A stretch of DNA of 64,000 nucleotides from Aliiroseovarius subalbicans (GTDB lineage Bacteria > Pseudomonadota > Alphaproteobacteria > Rhodobacterales > Rhodobacteraceae), in assembly GCF_022678625.1 (NCBI RefSeq), contig NZ_JALBYQ010000003.1, positions 1 through 64,000 on the forward strand, written 5' to 3'. The translations under genes and the position numbers were made by a program. This document shows, one piece after another, positions 55,222 to 63,987 of this stretch. The notes below the pieces were generated by a model. The model made no database searches, had not been told where the DNA came from, and was given only the letters and a program-made list of their open reading frames with translations. Positions within the stretch are counted from its first letter, which is position 1, and every line of letters starts with the position of its first letter.

Positions 55222-56049
55222 TCAGGCCACAAGCTCAACCGGCTGCAAGCGAATGCTACCCAAGGCCGGGGTGACACCGCGCACGATGCCAACCTCCTGA
55301 CCATCGATCAGGATGACCGTGTCGGCGCCAGCCTGTTCCAGTGACACTTGTGGCGACGGGTTCAGGTCCGGGTCGTAGAGCACCACAAGGGCGTCTTCGG
55401 CAGGATCGAAATCCTCGATGCTGCCGGCCTGTCCGGGTTGCGTCCAGGTGCCCATGACGAAGGTGTCATTGCCTTCGCCCCCGGTGGCCACGTCGAAGTT
55501 GCCCAGACCGATCGCGTCATTCCCCGCACCGCCAAAAAGCATGTCACCTTCATCAAGGTCTGTGTGCGTGATCGCATTGGTCACCCCGGCCGGGCCGTAC
55601 AGCAGGTCATCACCCGCACCCCCGGACAGCATGTCCGCACCGCCGTTGCCGGCAAGAATATCGTTCCCGTCTTCACCAAACACCCGGTCATCGCCAAGCC
55701 CACCGGACAGCCAGTCGGCGCCTGCGCCGCCGACCACAAGGTCGTCACCAGCATCCGCGTAAACGGTATCATCACCGGACCCGCCGTGGACGTGATCGGC
55801 CCCGTCGCCCCCGCTCAACTGATCGTTCCCCGGCCCACCATGCAAGTAATCGTCGCCTCCGCCGCCAAGCACGATATCGTCGCCGGGTGTTGCCTCAAGG
55901 ATGTCGTTTCCGGGACCGCCAACAAGCGCAGTATCGTCATGCGAGGAATCTTCCGCCTCAGCCTCGGATGCGCTGCCCTCGGTCCCGCTGAACGCATCCA
56001 GCATGAGGCCAAGACCCAACATGCCCAACAAAAGAAACAAACCAGCCAC
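55222..56049 (-). CDS. RTX calcium-binding protein with N-terminal hydrophobic anchor
   Basis: This 275-residue protein opens with AGLFLLLGMLGLGLMLDAF, a hydrophobic segment followed by an acidic stretch (EAEAEDSSHDDT) like its neighbour at 53406-54794. About eight RTX nonapeptides (GGPGNDIL, GGGGDDYL, GGAGADWL) occupy residues 45-165. A calcium-loaded beta-roll is expected. The start is a GTG at 56049 with GGAGGG five bases upstream; a GTG at 56064 is the alternative. A good sigma-70 promoter lies directly upstream. The stop abuts that of the convergent DUF5665 gene. Confidence 0.8.
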   Translation of the reverse strand: MAGLFLLLGMLGLGLMLDAFSGTEGSASEAEAEDSSHDDTALVGGPGNDILEATPGDDIVLGGGGDDYLHGGPGNDQLSGGDGADHVHGGSGDDTVYADAGDDLVVGGAGADWLSGGLGDDRVFGEDGNDILAGNGGADMLSGGAGDDLLYGPAGVTNAITHTDLDEGDMLFGGAGNDAIGLGNFDVATGGEGNDTFVMGTWTQPGQAGSIEDFDPAEDALVVLYDPDLNPSPQVSLEQAGADTVILIDGQEVGIVRGVTPALGSIRLQPVELVA

Positions 56050-56371
56050 GGGGCCCTCCAACACCTAAAAGAATTCCACTGAATTTTAGGCTGGGAGGGG
56101 ATTGCAATCAAGCCAAACGCCATTTTTGCGCATTTTATTAAACATTTATCGTCTTGCTCTGACACTATGCGCGAAGCGGCGACAATCGCACCGCATCGCC
56201 TTGGGCGTCGGACAGGTGGCACGCTGCAATCCGACGGTTTTCACTTCCCTTCCGGATCATTTCCCCCTATACGCGCGCATCCGCTGGATTCTCTGGCGGG
56301 TATCTCCACGGACCTTGCTGGACGACATCCCGGCTTGCGCCATACACACAAACCTTATGAAGGAGACCCCG
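56050..56371. other. Intergenic region between RTX and rpsO
   Basis: This 322-bp gap separates a minus-strand RTX gene from rpsO. Its left edge holds the RTX promoter (56083-56111). It is AT-rich around 56110-56165. No gene and no clear rpsO promoter was recognised; the rpsO ribosome site is at 56361-56366. Confidence 0.5.
56083..56111 (-). promoter_or_regulatory. Sigma-70-type promoter of the RTX gene
   Basis: On the minus strand TTGATT (56106-56111) and TAAAAT (56083-56088) are separated by 17 bp. The start site should lie near 56076, about 27 nt before the GTG start at 56049. Confidence 0.65.
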
Positions 56372-56641
56372 ATGTCGATCACAGCCGAAGAAAAAGCCCG
56401 GATCATGAAAGAGTTCGCAACCACCGAAGGCGACACCGGTTCGCCCGAAGTTCAGGTTGCCATCCTGTCGTCGCGTATCGCGACCCTGACCGAACACTTC
56501 AAGACCCACAAGAAGGACAACCACGGCCGCCGTGGCCTTCTGAAAATGGTCGCAACGCGTCGTAAGCTGCTGGACTACGCCCGCGCCAAGGATGAGGCCC
56601 GTTACCAGGACCTGATCAAACGCCTGGGCCTGCGCCGCTAA
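56372..56641 (+). CDS. rpsO: 30S ribosomal protein S15
   Basis: This 89-residue four-helix protein binds 16S rRNA early in 30S assembly. It shows the classical start [15 protein letters not shown], the rRNA contact region [16 protein letters not shown], and the end [17 protein letters not shown] precedes the ATG. A strong intrinsic terminator follows. The usual next gene, pnp, is 1.5 kb away here, separated by three small membrane-protein genes. Confidence 0.98.
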   Translation: MSITAEEKARIMKEFATTEGDTGSPEVQVAILSSRIATLTEHFKTHKKDNHGRRGLLKMVATRRKLLDYARAKDEARYQDLIKRLGLRR

Positions 56642-56666
56642 TCCAGCGTCGACAGACCGAAATCGA

Positions 56667-56698
56667 AACGCCCGCCCGGAAACGAGCGGGCGTTTTTT
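56667..56698 (+). terminator. Intrinsic terminator after rpsO
   Basis: AACGCCCGC (56667-56675) pairs with GCGGGCGTT (56686-56694) around a 10-nt loop and runs into six T residues (56693-56698). It should separate rpsO from the cassette downstream. Confidence 0.9.
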
Positions 56699-56792
56699 CG
56701 TTTTTACGCCCTGACAAGTGCGACGGTTCGCGCGTTGACGCCTTCCTTGAGCGGACTAGAATTACGGGCGAAATAATTGACAGGTGAAGGCC

Positions 56793-57206
56793 ATGAGACC
56801 GGTCAGATACAACTCCACACCACCTGTCCTGCGAAACAACCCATGGATCTTTGCAGGATGTGTTGCCGCCCTTGTGGGTGCCGGGGCCTTGTCGGTCGAA
56901 ATGCCCGAGATTGTGCTGCTGGTCGTGATCCTGTGCATCCCCCTGTGGCTCTTCCTGTTCGTGAAATCAAAGGTCCACCGCCTGATGATCACGGATGAGG
57001 AAGTGATCTATGAAAAGGGCCTTCTGTCCAAATCCAGGACCGAGATTGGCCTGAAAAGCGTGCGCGCCATGCGCCTGAACCAAAGTTTCCTCCAACGCAT
57101 GCTGGGCATCGCGTCGGTTGAATTTTTCAGCGCTGGCGACGTTGCTGAAATCGTGGTGTGGGGCATGCCCAATCCGCACCGCATCCGAGAGCTTGTTGAA
57201 CGCTAG
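56793..57206 (+). CDS. Bacterial PH-like (bPH2/DUF304-type) membrane protein
   Basis: This 137-residue protein has two hydrophobic helices (about residues 20-58) and then the small beta-rich bPH2-type domain. LMITDEEVIYEKGLLSKSRTEIGL and the C-terminal VEFFSAGDVAEIVVWGMPNP are typical for YdbS/YdbT-like proteins. These domains bind at the inner face of the membrane, but no activity is known. GAAGG precedes the ATG at 56793. It is the first of three small membrane-protein genes between rpsO and pnp. Confidence 0.83.
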   Translation: MRPVRYNSTPPVLRNNPWIFAGCVAALVGAGALSVEMPEIVLLVVILCIPLWLFLFVKSKVHRLMITDEEVIYEKGLLSKSRTEIGLKSVRAMRLNQSFLQRMLGIASVEFFSAGDVAEIVVWGMPNPHRIRELVER

Positions 57207-57221
57207 CCAAAGGAAAACGCC

Positions 57222-57527
57222 ATGCCAAACGACCCTGACCTTGAGGAACGCAAAACAACGACACGCCTGTTCCTGGTGATCGCCGCTGTGGTCGTGGTGC
57301 TGGCGCTTGTGGTCGTGTTCGTGATCGCCCCATCCGTGTCGGCTGCGGTGCAGCCCGGCATGGGGTTGAAGGATTCGGCCCTGATCGCCTTTGGCGCCAC
57401 GGTGGCGGTGATCGTGGTCATGACAGTCGCGGCGGGCGACGGGCTGCTGGGCGAAATCCAGTTCACCCTGCCCGCGTTCTTCGTCTTTTTCATCCTGCTC
57501 TGGGTGCTGATCGCCTGGGTGCTTTAA
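57222..57527 (+). CDS. Small hypothetical membrane protein
   Basis: This 101-residue protein has an acidic N-terminus (PDLEERK) and then three predicted hydrophobic helices that take up most of the chain; valine is very common. AAAGGA lies before the ATG. It follows the bPH2-type gene after 15 bp and precedes another membrane protein after 11 bp. No family is recognised. Confidence 0.72.
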   Translation: MPNDPDLEERKTTTRLFLVIAAVVVVLALVVVFVIAPSVSAAVQPGMGLKDSALIAFGATVAVIVVMTVAAGDGLLGEIQFTLPAFFVFFILLWVLIAWVL

Positions 57528-57538
57528 GGAGGTGCCTC

Positions 57539-57898
57539 ATGGGCCCTGAAATCATTGTCCCAATCGTAATCGCAACAATCGTTGCAGCCATTTTCAACGC
57601 ACGTAGTAAAAAGAAGAAGTCAGACGACGGAACGCGGATCATCGTCGTGAACAATGACGATCAGGTTGTCCTCGGGTCGGGCCGCCAAAGACGATCAGGC
57701 ATTTCGTGGTTCGCCAAACTGGTTCTGCTGGGCGTGTCGTTTGTGGCTGCCTTCATGCTGACGGGTACGTTTGTCACCAACTTCGGTCAGCGGTCCCTCA
57801 ACCATTCGATCGGCCTTTGGGACCCGGAAGCGATCATCTGCTACGTGATTGGCACGTTTCTCATCTACGGCGTGCTGCGCGCAATCTTCCGAGGCTGA
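57539..57898 (+). CDS. Small hypothetical membrane protein
   Basis: This 119-residue protein has a first hydrophobic helix (IIVPIVIATIVAAIF), a lysine-rich cytoplasmic loop (SKKKKSDDGTR), then two further helices in the second half. AAGGAGG lies directly before the ATG, giving a very strong ribosome site. It ends the three-gene set, and the pnp leader follows. No family is recognised. Confidence 0.72.
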   Translation: MGPEIIVPIVIATIVAAIFNARSKKKKSDDGTRIIVVNNDDQVVLGSGRQRRSGISWFAKLVLLGVSFVAAFMLTGTFVTNFGQRSLNHSIGLWDPEAIICYVIGTFLIYGVLRAIFRG

Positions 57899-58073
57899 TC
57901 CAGCCTGGCATTTCCCGCGCGCCCCGGCTTGCCGGCGTTGTCCTGCACATCAGGCCACCACCGCAGGCTGCTGTGGCGCGCCCCCTTCCCAAACCCCTGA
58001 TTTTCCTGTATGGCCCGCCCATCCGAACGAGTGCGCCCGGACCCCAGCGCTCGGATGAAGAAAAGACGGGGTC

Positions 58074-58131
58074 GGCGGCAATGGGGCCGCCATGCAAAAA
58101 GCGGGAGACCCGGAGGGCCGGGAGTGCTCCC
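58074..58131 (+). promoter_or_regulatory. Structured leader of pnp
   Basis: Two hairpins lie just before the pnp ribosome site. The first is GGCGGC (58074-58079) with GCCGCC (58086-58091). The second is a double stem: outer GGGAG (58103-58107) with CTCCC (58127-58131), inner CCCGG (58109-58113) with CCGGG (58118-58122). Leader stems of pnp are known targets of RNase III and PNPase autoregulation in enterobacteria. Confidence 0.6.
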
Positions 58132-58147
58132 ATCTAGGATACGATAC

Positions 58148-60292
58148 ATGTTCAACGAGACGAAAAAATCGATGGAGTGGGGCGAAGAAACGCTCACACT
58201 CGAAACGGGCAAGGTTGCCCGTCAGGCAGATGGCTCGGTCATCGCCACCCTTGGTGAGACTTCGGTCATGGCCAACGTGACCTTCGCGCGCGCGCAGAAG
58301 CCAGGTCAGGACTTCTTTCCGCTGACGGTTCACTACAACGAAAAGTATTACGCCGCCGGTAAAATCCCGGGCGGTTTCTTCAAGCGCGAGGCGCGCCCGA
58401 CAGAGAAAGAGACGCTGACTTCGCGTCTGATCGACCGTCCGATCCGCCCGCTGTTCGTCCCCGGCTTCAAAAACGAAGTTCTGGTGATCTGCACCGTGCT
58501 GAGCCACGACCTGGTCAACGACCCGGACATGGTTGCGATGATCGCCGCCTCGGCCGCGCTGACCATTTCCGGCGCGCCGTTCATGGGCCCGATCGGCGCC
58601 TGCCGCGTTGGTTTCGAAGATGGCGAATACATCCTGAACCCGACCTGCGACGACATGCACAAGCTGCGTGACAACCCCGATCAGCGTCTGGACCTGGTTG
58701 TTGCCGGCACCAAAGACGCTGTGATGATGGTGGAATCGGAAGCTTACGAGCTGACCGAGGAAGAAATGCTGGGCGCAGTGAACTTCGCGCATGAGCAGAT
58801 CCAGCCGGTCATCGACCTGATCATCGAGCTGGCCGAGGAAAGCGCGAACGAACCGTTCGACTTCCAGCCCGCCGATTACTCGGACCTGTCCGCCGCCGTG
58901 AAAGCTGCGGGCGAAGACAAGATCCGTGCCGCATATGGCAACACCGACAAGCAGGAACGCGTTGCGGCCCTGAGCGTTGCCAAGGAAGAAATCATCGCCG
59001 CACTGAGCGAAGAGCAGCAGGCAGATGCGAACCTTGGGTCCGCTCTGAAGAAGCTGGAAAGCTCGGTTGTGCGTGGCGACGTGGTGAAAACCGGCAAGCG
59101 CATCGATGGTCGTGCCCTCGACACCGTGCGCCCGATCGTGTCCGAGGCAGGCATCCTGCCCCGTACCCACGGTTCGGCCCTGTTCACCCGTGGCGAAACC
59201 CAAGGCCTGGTCGTGACCACCCTGGGCACCGGCGACGACGAGCAGATGATCGACGCGCTGACCGGCACCTACAAGTCGAACTTCATGCTGCACTACAACT
59301 TCCCGCCCTATTCGGTCGGCGAAGTGGGCCGCTTCGGCTTCACCGGTCGCCGCGAAATCGGCCACGGCAAGCTGGCTTGGCGTGCGCTGCAGGCGGTTCT
59401 GCCGTCCGCCACCGACTTCCCCTACACGATCCGCGTTGTCTCTGAGATCACCGAGTCCAACGGCTCGTCCTCGATGGCATCGGTCTGTGGTGGTTCGCTG
59501 TCCATGATGGACGCCGCCGTGCCGCTGAAAGCCCCCGTGGCTGGCGTTGCGATGGGTCTGATCCTGGAAGACGATGGGTCCTACGCGGTTCTGACCGACA
59601 TCCTGGGTGACGAAGACCACCTGGGCGACATGGACTTCAAAGTGGCAGGCACCGAAGCCGGCATCACGTCGCTGCAGATGGACATCAAGGTTGCTGGCAT
59701 CACGCCGGAAATCATGGGCAAGGCCCTGGCACAAGCCAAGGAAGGTCGTCTGCACATCCTGGGCGAAATGAACAAGGCGCTGTCTTCGGGCCGCGAAGAG
59801 TTCTCGGCCCACGCCCCGCGCATCGAAACGATGCAGGTGCCTACCGACAAGATCCGTGAAGTGATCGGCTCGGGTGGCAAGGTCATCCGCGAGATCGTGG
59901 AAGTGTCCGGCGCCAAGGTCGACATCAACGACGACGGCATCATCAAGATTGCATCGCCGAACAACGATTCGATCCAGAAAGCCTATGACATGATCCACGC
60001 GATCGTGGCCGAACCCGAGGAAGGCGCCGTTTACACCGGCACCGTCGTGAAGATCGTCGACTTCGGCGCCTTCGTGAACTTCTTCGGCAAGCGCGATGGC
60101 CTGGTGCACGTGTCCCAGATCGAAAACCGCCGCCTGAACCACCCTTCGGACGTTCTGAAGGAAGGCCAGGAAGTGAAGGTCAAGCTGCTGGGCTTCGACG
60201 ATCGTGGCAAGGTGCGCCTGTCGATGAAGGTTGTCGACCAGGAGACCGGCGAAGAAGTCAAAGCCGAGAAGAAAGAAAAGTCGGACGACTAA
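58148..60292 (+). CDS. pnp: Polyribonucleotide nucleotidyltransferase (PNPase)
   Basis: This 714-residue phosphorolytic exoribonuclease degrades mRNA from the 3' end. It has two RNase PH domains with an alpha-helical spacer (catalytic half around [16 protein letters not shown] and the [13 protein letters not shown] region), a KH domain ([20 protein letters not shown]) and a C-terminal S1 domain ([16 protein letters not shown]). The start at 58148 gives the usual N-terminus MFNETKKS; an upstream frame of 46 codons reads through the structured leader and is rejected. A terminator follows the stop. Confidence 0.98.
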   Translation: MFNETKKSMEWGEETLTLETGKVARQADGSVIATLGETSVMANVTFARAQKPGQDFFPLTVHYNEKYYAAGKIPGGFFKREARPTEKETLTSRLIDRPIRPLFVPGFKNEVLVICTVLSHDLVNDPDMVAMIAASAALTISGAPFMGPIGACRVGFEDGEYILNPTCDDMHKLRDNPDQRLDLVVAGTKDAVMMVESEAYELTEEEMLGAVNFAHEQIQPVIDLIIELAEESANEPFDFQPADYSDLSAAVKAAGEDKIRAAYGNTDKQERVAALSVAKEEIIAALSEEQQADANLGSALKKLESSVVRGDVVKTGKRIDGRALDTVRPIVSEAGILPRTHGSALFTRGETQGLVVTTLGTGDDEQMIDALTGTYKSNFMLHYNFPPYSVGEVGRFGFTGRREIGHGKLAWRALQAVLPSATDFPYTIRVVSEITESNGSSSMASVCGGSLSMMDAAVPLKAPVAGVAMGLILEDDGSYAVLTDILGDEDHLGDMDFKVAGTEAGITSLQMDIKVAGITPEIMGKALAQAKEGRLHILGEMNKALSSGREEFSAHAPRIETMQVPTDKIREVIGSGGKVIREIVEVSGAKVDINDDGIIKIASPNNDSIQKAYDMIHAIVAEPEEGAVYTGTVVKIVDFGAFVNFFGKRDGLVHVSQIENRRLNHPSDVLKEGQEVKVKLLGFDDRGKVRLSMKVVDQETGEEVKAEKKEKSDD

Positions 60293-60312
60293 GTCGCGCC
60301 GTTTTCAAACAG

Positions 60313-60343
60313 AAAGCCCCGGTGGAAACACCGGGGCTTTTTT
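60313..60343 (+). terminator. Intrinsic terminator after pnp
   Basis: AAAGCCCCGGTG (60313-60324) pairs with CACCGGGGCTTT (60329-60340) around a GAAA tetraloop and continues into T residues. This is one of the strongest terminators in the window. Confidence 0.93.
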
Positions 60344-60545
60344 GTTGCGGGGATCTGGAACGGCAGCTTTGCGCCAATGCTGTCGGCCCGTCAACTTGCA
60401 CGAAAGTCCGTTTCGCAGCAGGTTGTGTAAATCTCACAGAGTTTTTACGTAAGCCTTCTGCCAAAGCTGCTAGAATACTTGGATTGTCGCCACGCATATT
60501 ACTTTTGCTCTAATCAAGTTTGCTCAACTCTAAGACGCAGGGAGA

Positions 60546-61478
60546 ATGCACGATGAACGAACAGACACCGGCCCGCCGCCTGACCGCCGCCTGACCGCCG
60601 CAGATTTTGACCAGGACCTTCTGGACCTCTACGACTATTACGCCCACGGAAAAATCACGAAACGAGAGTTCCTTGACCGAGCCGGGAAATGGGCTGTCGG
60701 AGGTTTAACCGCCGCAGCGATCCTGAGCACGCTTTCCCCGAACTACGCGCTGGCCCAGCAGGTTGCCGAGGACGATTCAGATATCGTGGGCGAAGATATC
60801 GTCTATAGCAGCCCGAATGGCACTGGTGACGTCACTGCGTATCTCGTTCGTCCAGCCGAGATCGACCCCGATCGACCGCCTGCGGCAATTCTCGTAGTGC
60901 ATGAGAACCGTGGGCTCAATCCCTATATCCGCGACGTCGTGCGTCGTCTTGCCAAGGCGGGTTTCATCGCGATGGGGCCGGATGGCCTGTCTTCGCTTGG
61001 TGGCTACCCCGGCACGGACGATGAAGGTCGCACGATGCAGCGCACACTCGACCAAGGCCAACTTCTGAACGACTTCTTTGCGGGCTTCGAATATCTGCAA
61101 GCCATGGAAGGGACGAACGGAAAGGTCGGTGCGACAGGCTTCTGCTACGGCGGCGGCGTCGTGAACAGACTTGCAGCGGCCTATCCCGAAATGGCCGCTG
61201 GGGTTCCGTTTTACGGCTCATTCCCGGACGCTGATCAAGTGGCGGGGATTGAGGCGCCGCTGATGGTCCAGCTTGCAGCGCTTGACGGGCGCATCAATGC
61301 CATGTGGCCTCCTTTCCAGAAGGCGATGGAAGCAAACGACAAGGTTTACGAGGCGCATATCTATCCCGGCGTCAATCACGGCTTCCATAACGACACGACG
61401 CCGCGCTTCGACGAAGCCGCTGCAAGGCTTGCAGAGGACCGCATGGTCACCTGGTTCCGCACCTATCTTGCTGGATAG
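60546..61478 (+). CDS. YghX-like dienelactone hydrolase family protein
   Basis: This 310-residue alpha/beta hydrolase has a Tat-like signal region (ITKREFLDRAGKWAVGG) near residue 37 and a complete DLH active site: nucleophile GFCYGGG, acidic residue in QLAALDGRIN and histidine in PGVNHGFHND. It is very similar in motif order to E. coli YghX. The start is abnormal: the ribosome site GGGAG is well placed for ATG 60553, but that frame stops after 13 codons because an 11-bp unit is duplicated at 60575-60596. Only the ATG at 60546, 1 nt from the site, reads through. Expression may be weak or the gene damaged. Confidence 0.82.
   Translation: MHDERTDTGPPPDRRLTAADFDQDLLDLYDYYAHGKITKREFLDRAGKWAVGGLTAAAILSTLSPNYALAQQVAEDDSDIVGEDIVYSSPNGTGDVTAYLVRPAEIDPDRPPAAILVVHENRGLNPYIRDVVRRLAKAGFIAMGPDGLSSLGGYPGTDDEGRTMQRTLDQGQLLNDFFAGFEYLQAMEGTNGKVGATGFCYGGGVVNRLAAAYPEMAAGVPFYGSFPDADQVAGIEAPLMVQLAALDGRINAMWPPFQKAMEANDKVYEAHIYPGVNHGFHNDTTPRFDEAAARLAEDRMVTWFRTYLAG
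60575..60596 (+). repeat. 11-bp tandem duplication at the start of the yghX-like gene
   Basis: GCCGCCTGACC occurs twice in direct succession (60575-60585, 60586-60596), followed by a partial third start. Eleven is not a multiple of three, so the extra copy shifts the frame. Removing one copy would join the well-placed ATG at 60553 directly to the conserved reading frame (ending LTAADFD). Confidence 0.92.
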
Positions 61479-61504
61479 CCCGGGCGCGGCAACATTCGAA
61501 GTGC

Positions 61505-62242
61505 TTATTCTGGTGTGACGGCCACACGCCCGCTTGGCGTCAGTCGCCACACGTCACGCCCTTCGATCACAACCACAGACAGGGCCCGCCCATGCCCGGC
61601 GCCGGTGTCGATGTTTACCCGGTTGCCGTAATGCGTGACCTTGTCCACCGGGGTGTGGCCATGGATGATCAGCGGTCCGTGGTCGCGCGGGTCGTTGTGA
61701 AACACCCCCCTGATCCAGCACAGGTCGTCTTCGGTCTGATCCTCCAGCGCCACACCGGGGCGGATGCCTGCGTGCACAAAACACAGATCGCCGGAGCGAT
61801 GCATCGCGGGCAGTTGGTCAAGAAAGCGGCGATGCACTTCGGGCACGGCCTCCAACGCCTCCGCATGAAGCTGATAGGTCCGGATGCCATCCGGCACGGC
61901 GACACCGTAGCTTGCCAGCGTTTCAATTCCGCCAATGCGTGGGTGGCACCAGTAGTGGTCAAGCAGAAGTTGGGAATCCGCTTGTGGCGCGTCGCGCAAG
62001 AACAGCGCGGCCATGCGGTCATGGTTGCCCTTCAGCACCACCCAGTTTTCCCCGCGCACTTGGCCGTCCAGAAGGAATTGGATCACCCCGCGCGACTGCG
62101 GCCCGCGATCGACAAGGTCGCCGACATGCACGATCTCGGCATCGACATCGCCAAACAGGGCGCGATCTTCGACGATCAAAGCGTGGGCAGCCTTGAGTTT
62201 GTCCAGATGGCCGTGAATATCGCCGATGGCATAGGTTCTCAT
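61505..62242 (-). CDS. PPP-family metallophosphoesterase
   Basis: This 245-residue enzyme has all five metal motifs of the calcineurin-like PPP superfamily: GDIHG, GDLVDRGP, GNHD, FVHAGI and HGHT. It resembles bacterial serine/threonine phosphatases and ApaH-like diadenosine tetraphosphatases; the two cannot be told apart by eye. The start at 62242 follows AAGGAG and places GDIHG near residue 7. It lies downstream of serA beyond a terminator and converges with the yghX-like gene. Confidence 0.88.
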   Translation of the reverse strand: MRTYAIGDIHGHLDKLKAAHALIVEDRALFGDVDAEIVHVGDLVDRGPQSRGVIQFLLDGQVRGENWVVLKGNHDRMAALFLRDAPQADSQLLLDHYWCHPRIGGIETLASYGVAVPDGIRTYQLHAEALEAVPEVHRRFLDQLPAMHRSGDLCFVHAGIRPGVALEDQTEDDLCWIRGVFHNDPRDHGPLIIHGHTPVDKVTHYGNRVNIDTGAGHGRALSVVVIEGRDVWRLTPSGRVAVTPE

Positions 62243-62284
62243 GACGGTCTCCTTCATGGCCAAAGTAACGTTGGAGGTAGAAAT

Positions 62285-62312
62285 GAAAAGCCCCGGCACA
62301 AGGGCCGGGGCT
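62285..62312 (-). terminator. Intrinsic terminator after serA
   Basis: AGCCCCGGC (62289-62297) pairs with GCCGGGGCT (62304-62312) around a 6-nt loop; on the minus strand TTTTC follows. It separates serA from the phosphoesterase gene. Confidence 0.82.
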
Positions 62313-62332
62313 GGTCAGGATATGGTGTCGGT

Positions 62333-63925
62333 TCAGACGTCGAATTCCAACGGGCTGACCGAGTGGAACAACTCGGTCTCGCGCAGGGCGTTCAGCACGT
62401 CTTCGGGGATCGGGTTGTCGACATACAGCAGCGCGATGGCGTCGCCGCCCACCTCGTTCCGCCCCAGGGTAAAGTTCGCGATGTTCACGCCATGCGCACC
62501 CATCGTCGCCCCCAGCGCGCCGATGATCCCCGGCACGTCGTCGTTGGTGGTGTAGAGCATGTGGTTGCCGATCTCGGCATCGATGTTGATACCCTTGATC
62601 TGGATGAAACGCGGCTTGCCGTCGCTGAACACGGTGCCCGCAATCGAGCGTTCGCGCTTGTCCGTCACCACGGTCAGCTTGATATAGCCGTCAAAGGTGC
62701 CCGATTTCGCCTGCGTGGTGCAGGACGCCTTGATGCCGCGATCCGCCGCAATCACCGGGGCCGAGACCATGTTCACATCCGGGTTCGCCGGCTTTAGGAT
62801 GCCCGCGATGGCGGCGCAGTCCAGCGCCTTCAGGTTCATTTCGGACACGACACCGTCGTAGAGGATGTTCACAGCCTTGATCGGCTCATCCGTCAGCTGC
62901 CCGATGAAGGCGCCCAGGTGTTCGGCCAGCTTGATCCAGGGGCCCATGACTTTGGCTTCCTCGGCCGTCACCGACGGCATGTTCAGCGCGTTGGTCACCG
63001 CCCCGGTCAAAAGGTAATCCGCCATCTGTTCCGCCACCTGCAGCGCCACGTTTTCCTGCGCTTCGGTGGTCGCCGCGCCCAGGTGCGGGGTGCAGACCAC
63101 GTTGGGCAGGTTGAACAGCGCATTGTCCGTCGCCGGTTCTTCGGCGAAGACGTCGAAGGCAGCCCCCGCGACATGGCCGGATTTCAGCAGGTCCGCCAGC
63201 GCCACTTCGTCGACCAGACCACCGCGGGCACAGTTGATGATACGCACGCCTTTGCGGGTCTTTTCCAGGTTTTCACGGCTCAGAATGTTGCGGGTGCTGT
63301 CAATCAGCGGCACATGCAGCGTGATGAAATCGGCACGATGCAGAAGCTCGTCCAGATCGACCTTTTCGACGCCCATCTTGTCGGCCTTGTCCTGGCTCAG
63401 GAACGGGTCGAAGGCGACAACCTTCATCTTCAGGCCAACGGCACGGTCGCAGACGATACCGCCGATGTTGCCGGCCCCGATCACACCCAGCACCTTGCCG
63501 GTCAGCTCGGTGCCCATGAACTTGGATTTCTCCCACTTGCCCGCATGGGTCGAGGCGCTGGCCTCGGGAATCTGACGCGCCACGGCGAACATCATCGCAA
63601 TCGCGTGTTCGGCGGTGGTGATCATGTTGCCGAACGGCGTGTTCATCACGATCACGCCTTTCTTTGACGCGGCAACCTTGTCCACGTTGTCGGTGCCGAT
63701 ACCGGCGCGGCCAATGACCTTGAGGTTCGGGGCGGCGTTGATCAGCGTTTCGGTCGCCTTGGTGGCGGACCGGATGGCAAGGCCGTCATAATTGCCGATG
63801 ATCTCCATCAGGCGATCTTTGTCCTTGCCCAGGCCGGGTTCGAAATCAACTTCGATGCCACGGTCGCGAAAGATCTGGACGGCGGTTTCAGACAGTTTGT
63901 CGGATACGAGTACTTTGGGGGCCAT
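62333..63925 (-). CDS. serA: D-3-phosphoglycerate dehydrogenase
   Basis: This 530-residue enzyme performs the first step of serine synthesis from 3-phosphoglycerate. It is the long form with a catalytic domain (GRAGIGTDNVD; NCARGG; HLGAAT), an NAD-binding Rossmann segment (VIGAGNIGGIV), an allosteric substrate-binding region, and a C-terminal ACT domain (GVNIANFTLGRNEVGGDAI) that usually binds serine as inhibitor. AAGGAC precedes the ATG. A gene ending just upstream is probably serC, its usual operon partner. Confidence 0.97.
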   Translation of the reverse strand: MAPKVLVSDKLSETAVQIFRDRGIEVDFEPGLGKDKDRLMEIIGNYDGLAIRSATKATETLINAAPNLKVIGRAGIGTDNVDKVAASKKGVIVMNTPFGNMITTAEHAIAMMFAVARQIPEASASTHAGKWEKSKFMGTELTGKVLGVIGAGNIGGIVCDRAVGLKMKVVAFDPFLSQDKADKMGVEKVDLDELLHRADFITLHVPLIDSTRNILSRENLEKTRKGVRIINCARGGLVDEVALADLLKSGHVAGAAFDVFAEEPATDNALFNLPNVVCTPHLGAATTEAQENVALQVAEQMADYLLTGAVTNALNMPSVTAEEAKVMGPWIKLAEHLGAFIGQLTDEPIKAVNILYDGVVSEMNLKALDCAAIAGILKPANPDVNMVSAPVIAADRGIKASCTTQAKSGTFDGYIKLTVVTDKRERSIAGTVFSDGKPRFIQIKGINIDAEIGNHMLYTTNDDVPGIIGALGATMGAHGVNIANFTLGRNEVGGDAIALLYVDNPIPEDVLNALRETELFHSVSPLEFDV

Positions 63926-63959
63926 GGTCGTGGTCCTTTGTCAAAGAGTATGGGGGAAC

Positions 63960-63980
63960 GGCCCCGCATCGCGCGGGGCC
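63960..63980. other. Hairpin upstream of serA
   Basis: GGCCCCGC (63960-63967) pairs with GCGGGGCC (63973-63980) around 5 nt. It lies between the end of the upstream gene and serA on the minus strand and has no U-run, so it may be an attenuating or processing stem. Confidence 0.5.
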
Positions 63981-63987
63981 AGAAATC

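Noticed and set aside
58010-58147. N-terminal extension of PNPase by 46 residues
   Set aside because: It reads through the structured leader and gives a basic low-complexity peptide not seen in PNPase; the normal start is at 58148.
57950-60142. Very long open frame (730 codons) antisense to pnp
   Set aside because: It mirrors the codon pattern of pnp, has no ribosome site and no domain; the sense strand encodes an unmistakable PNPase.
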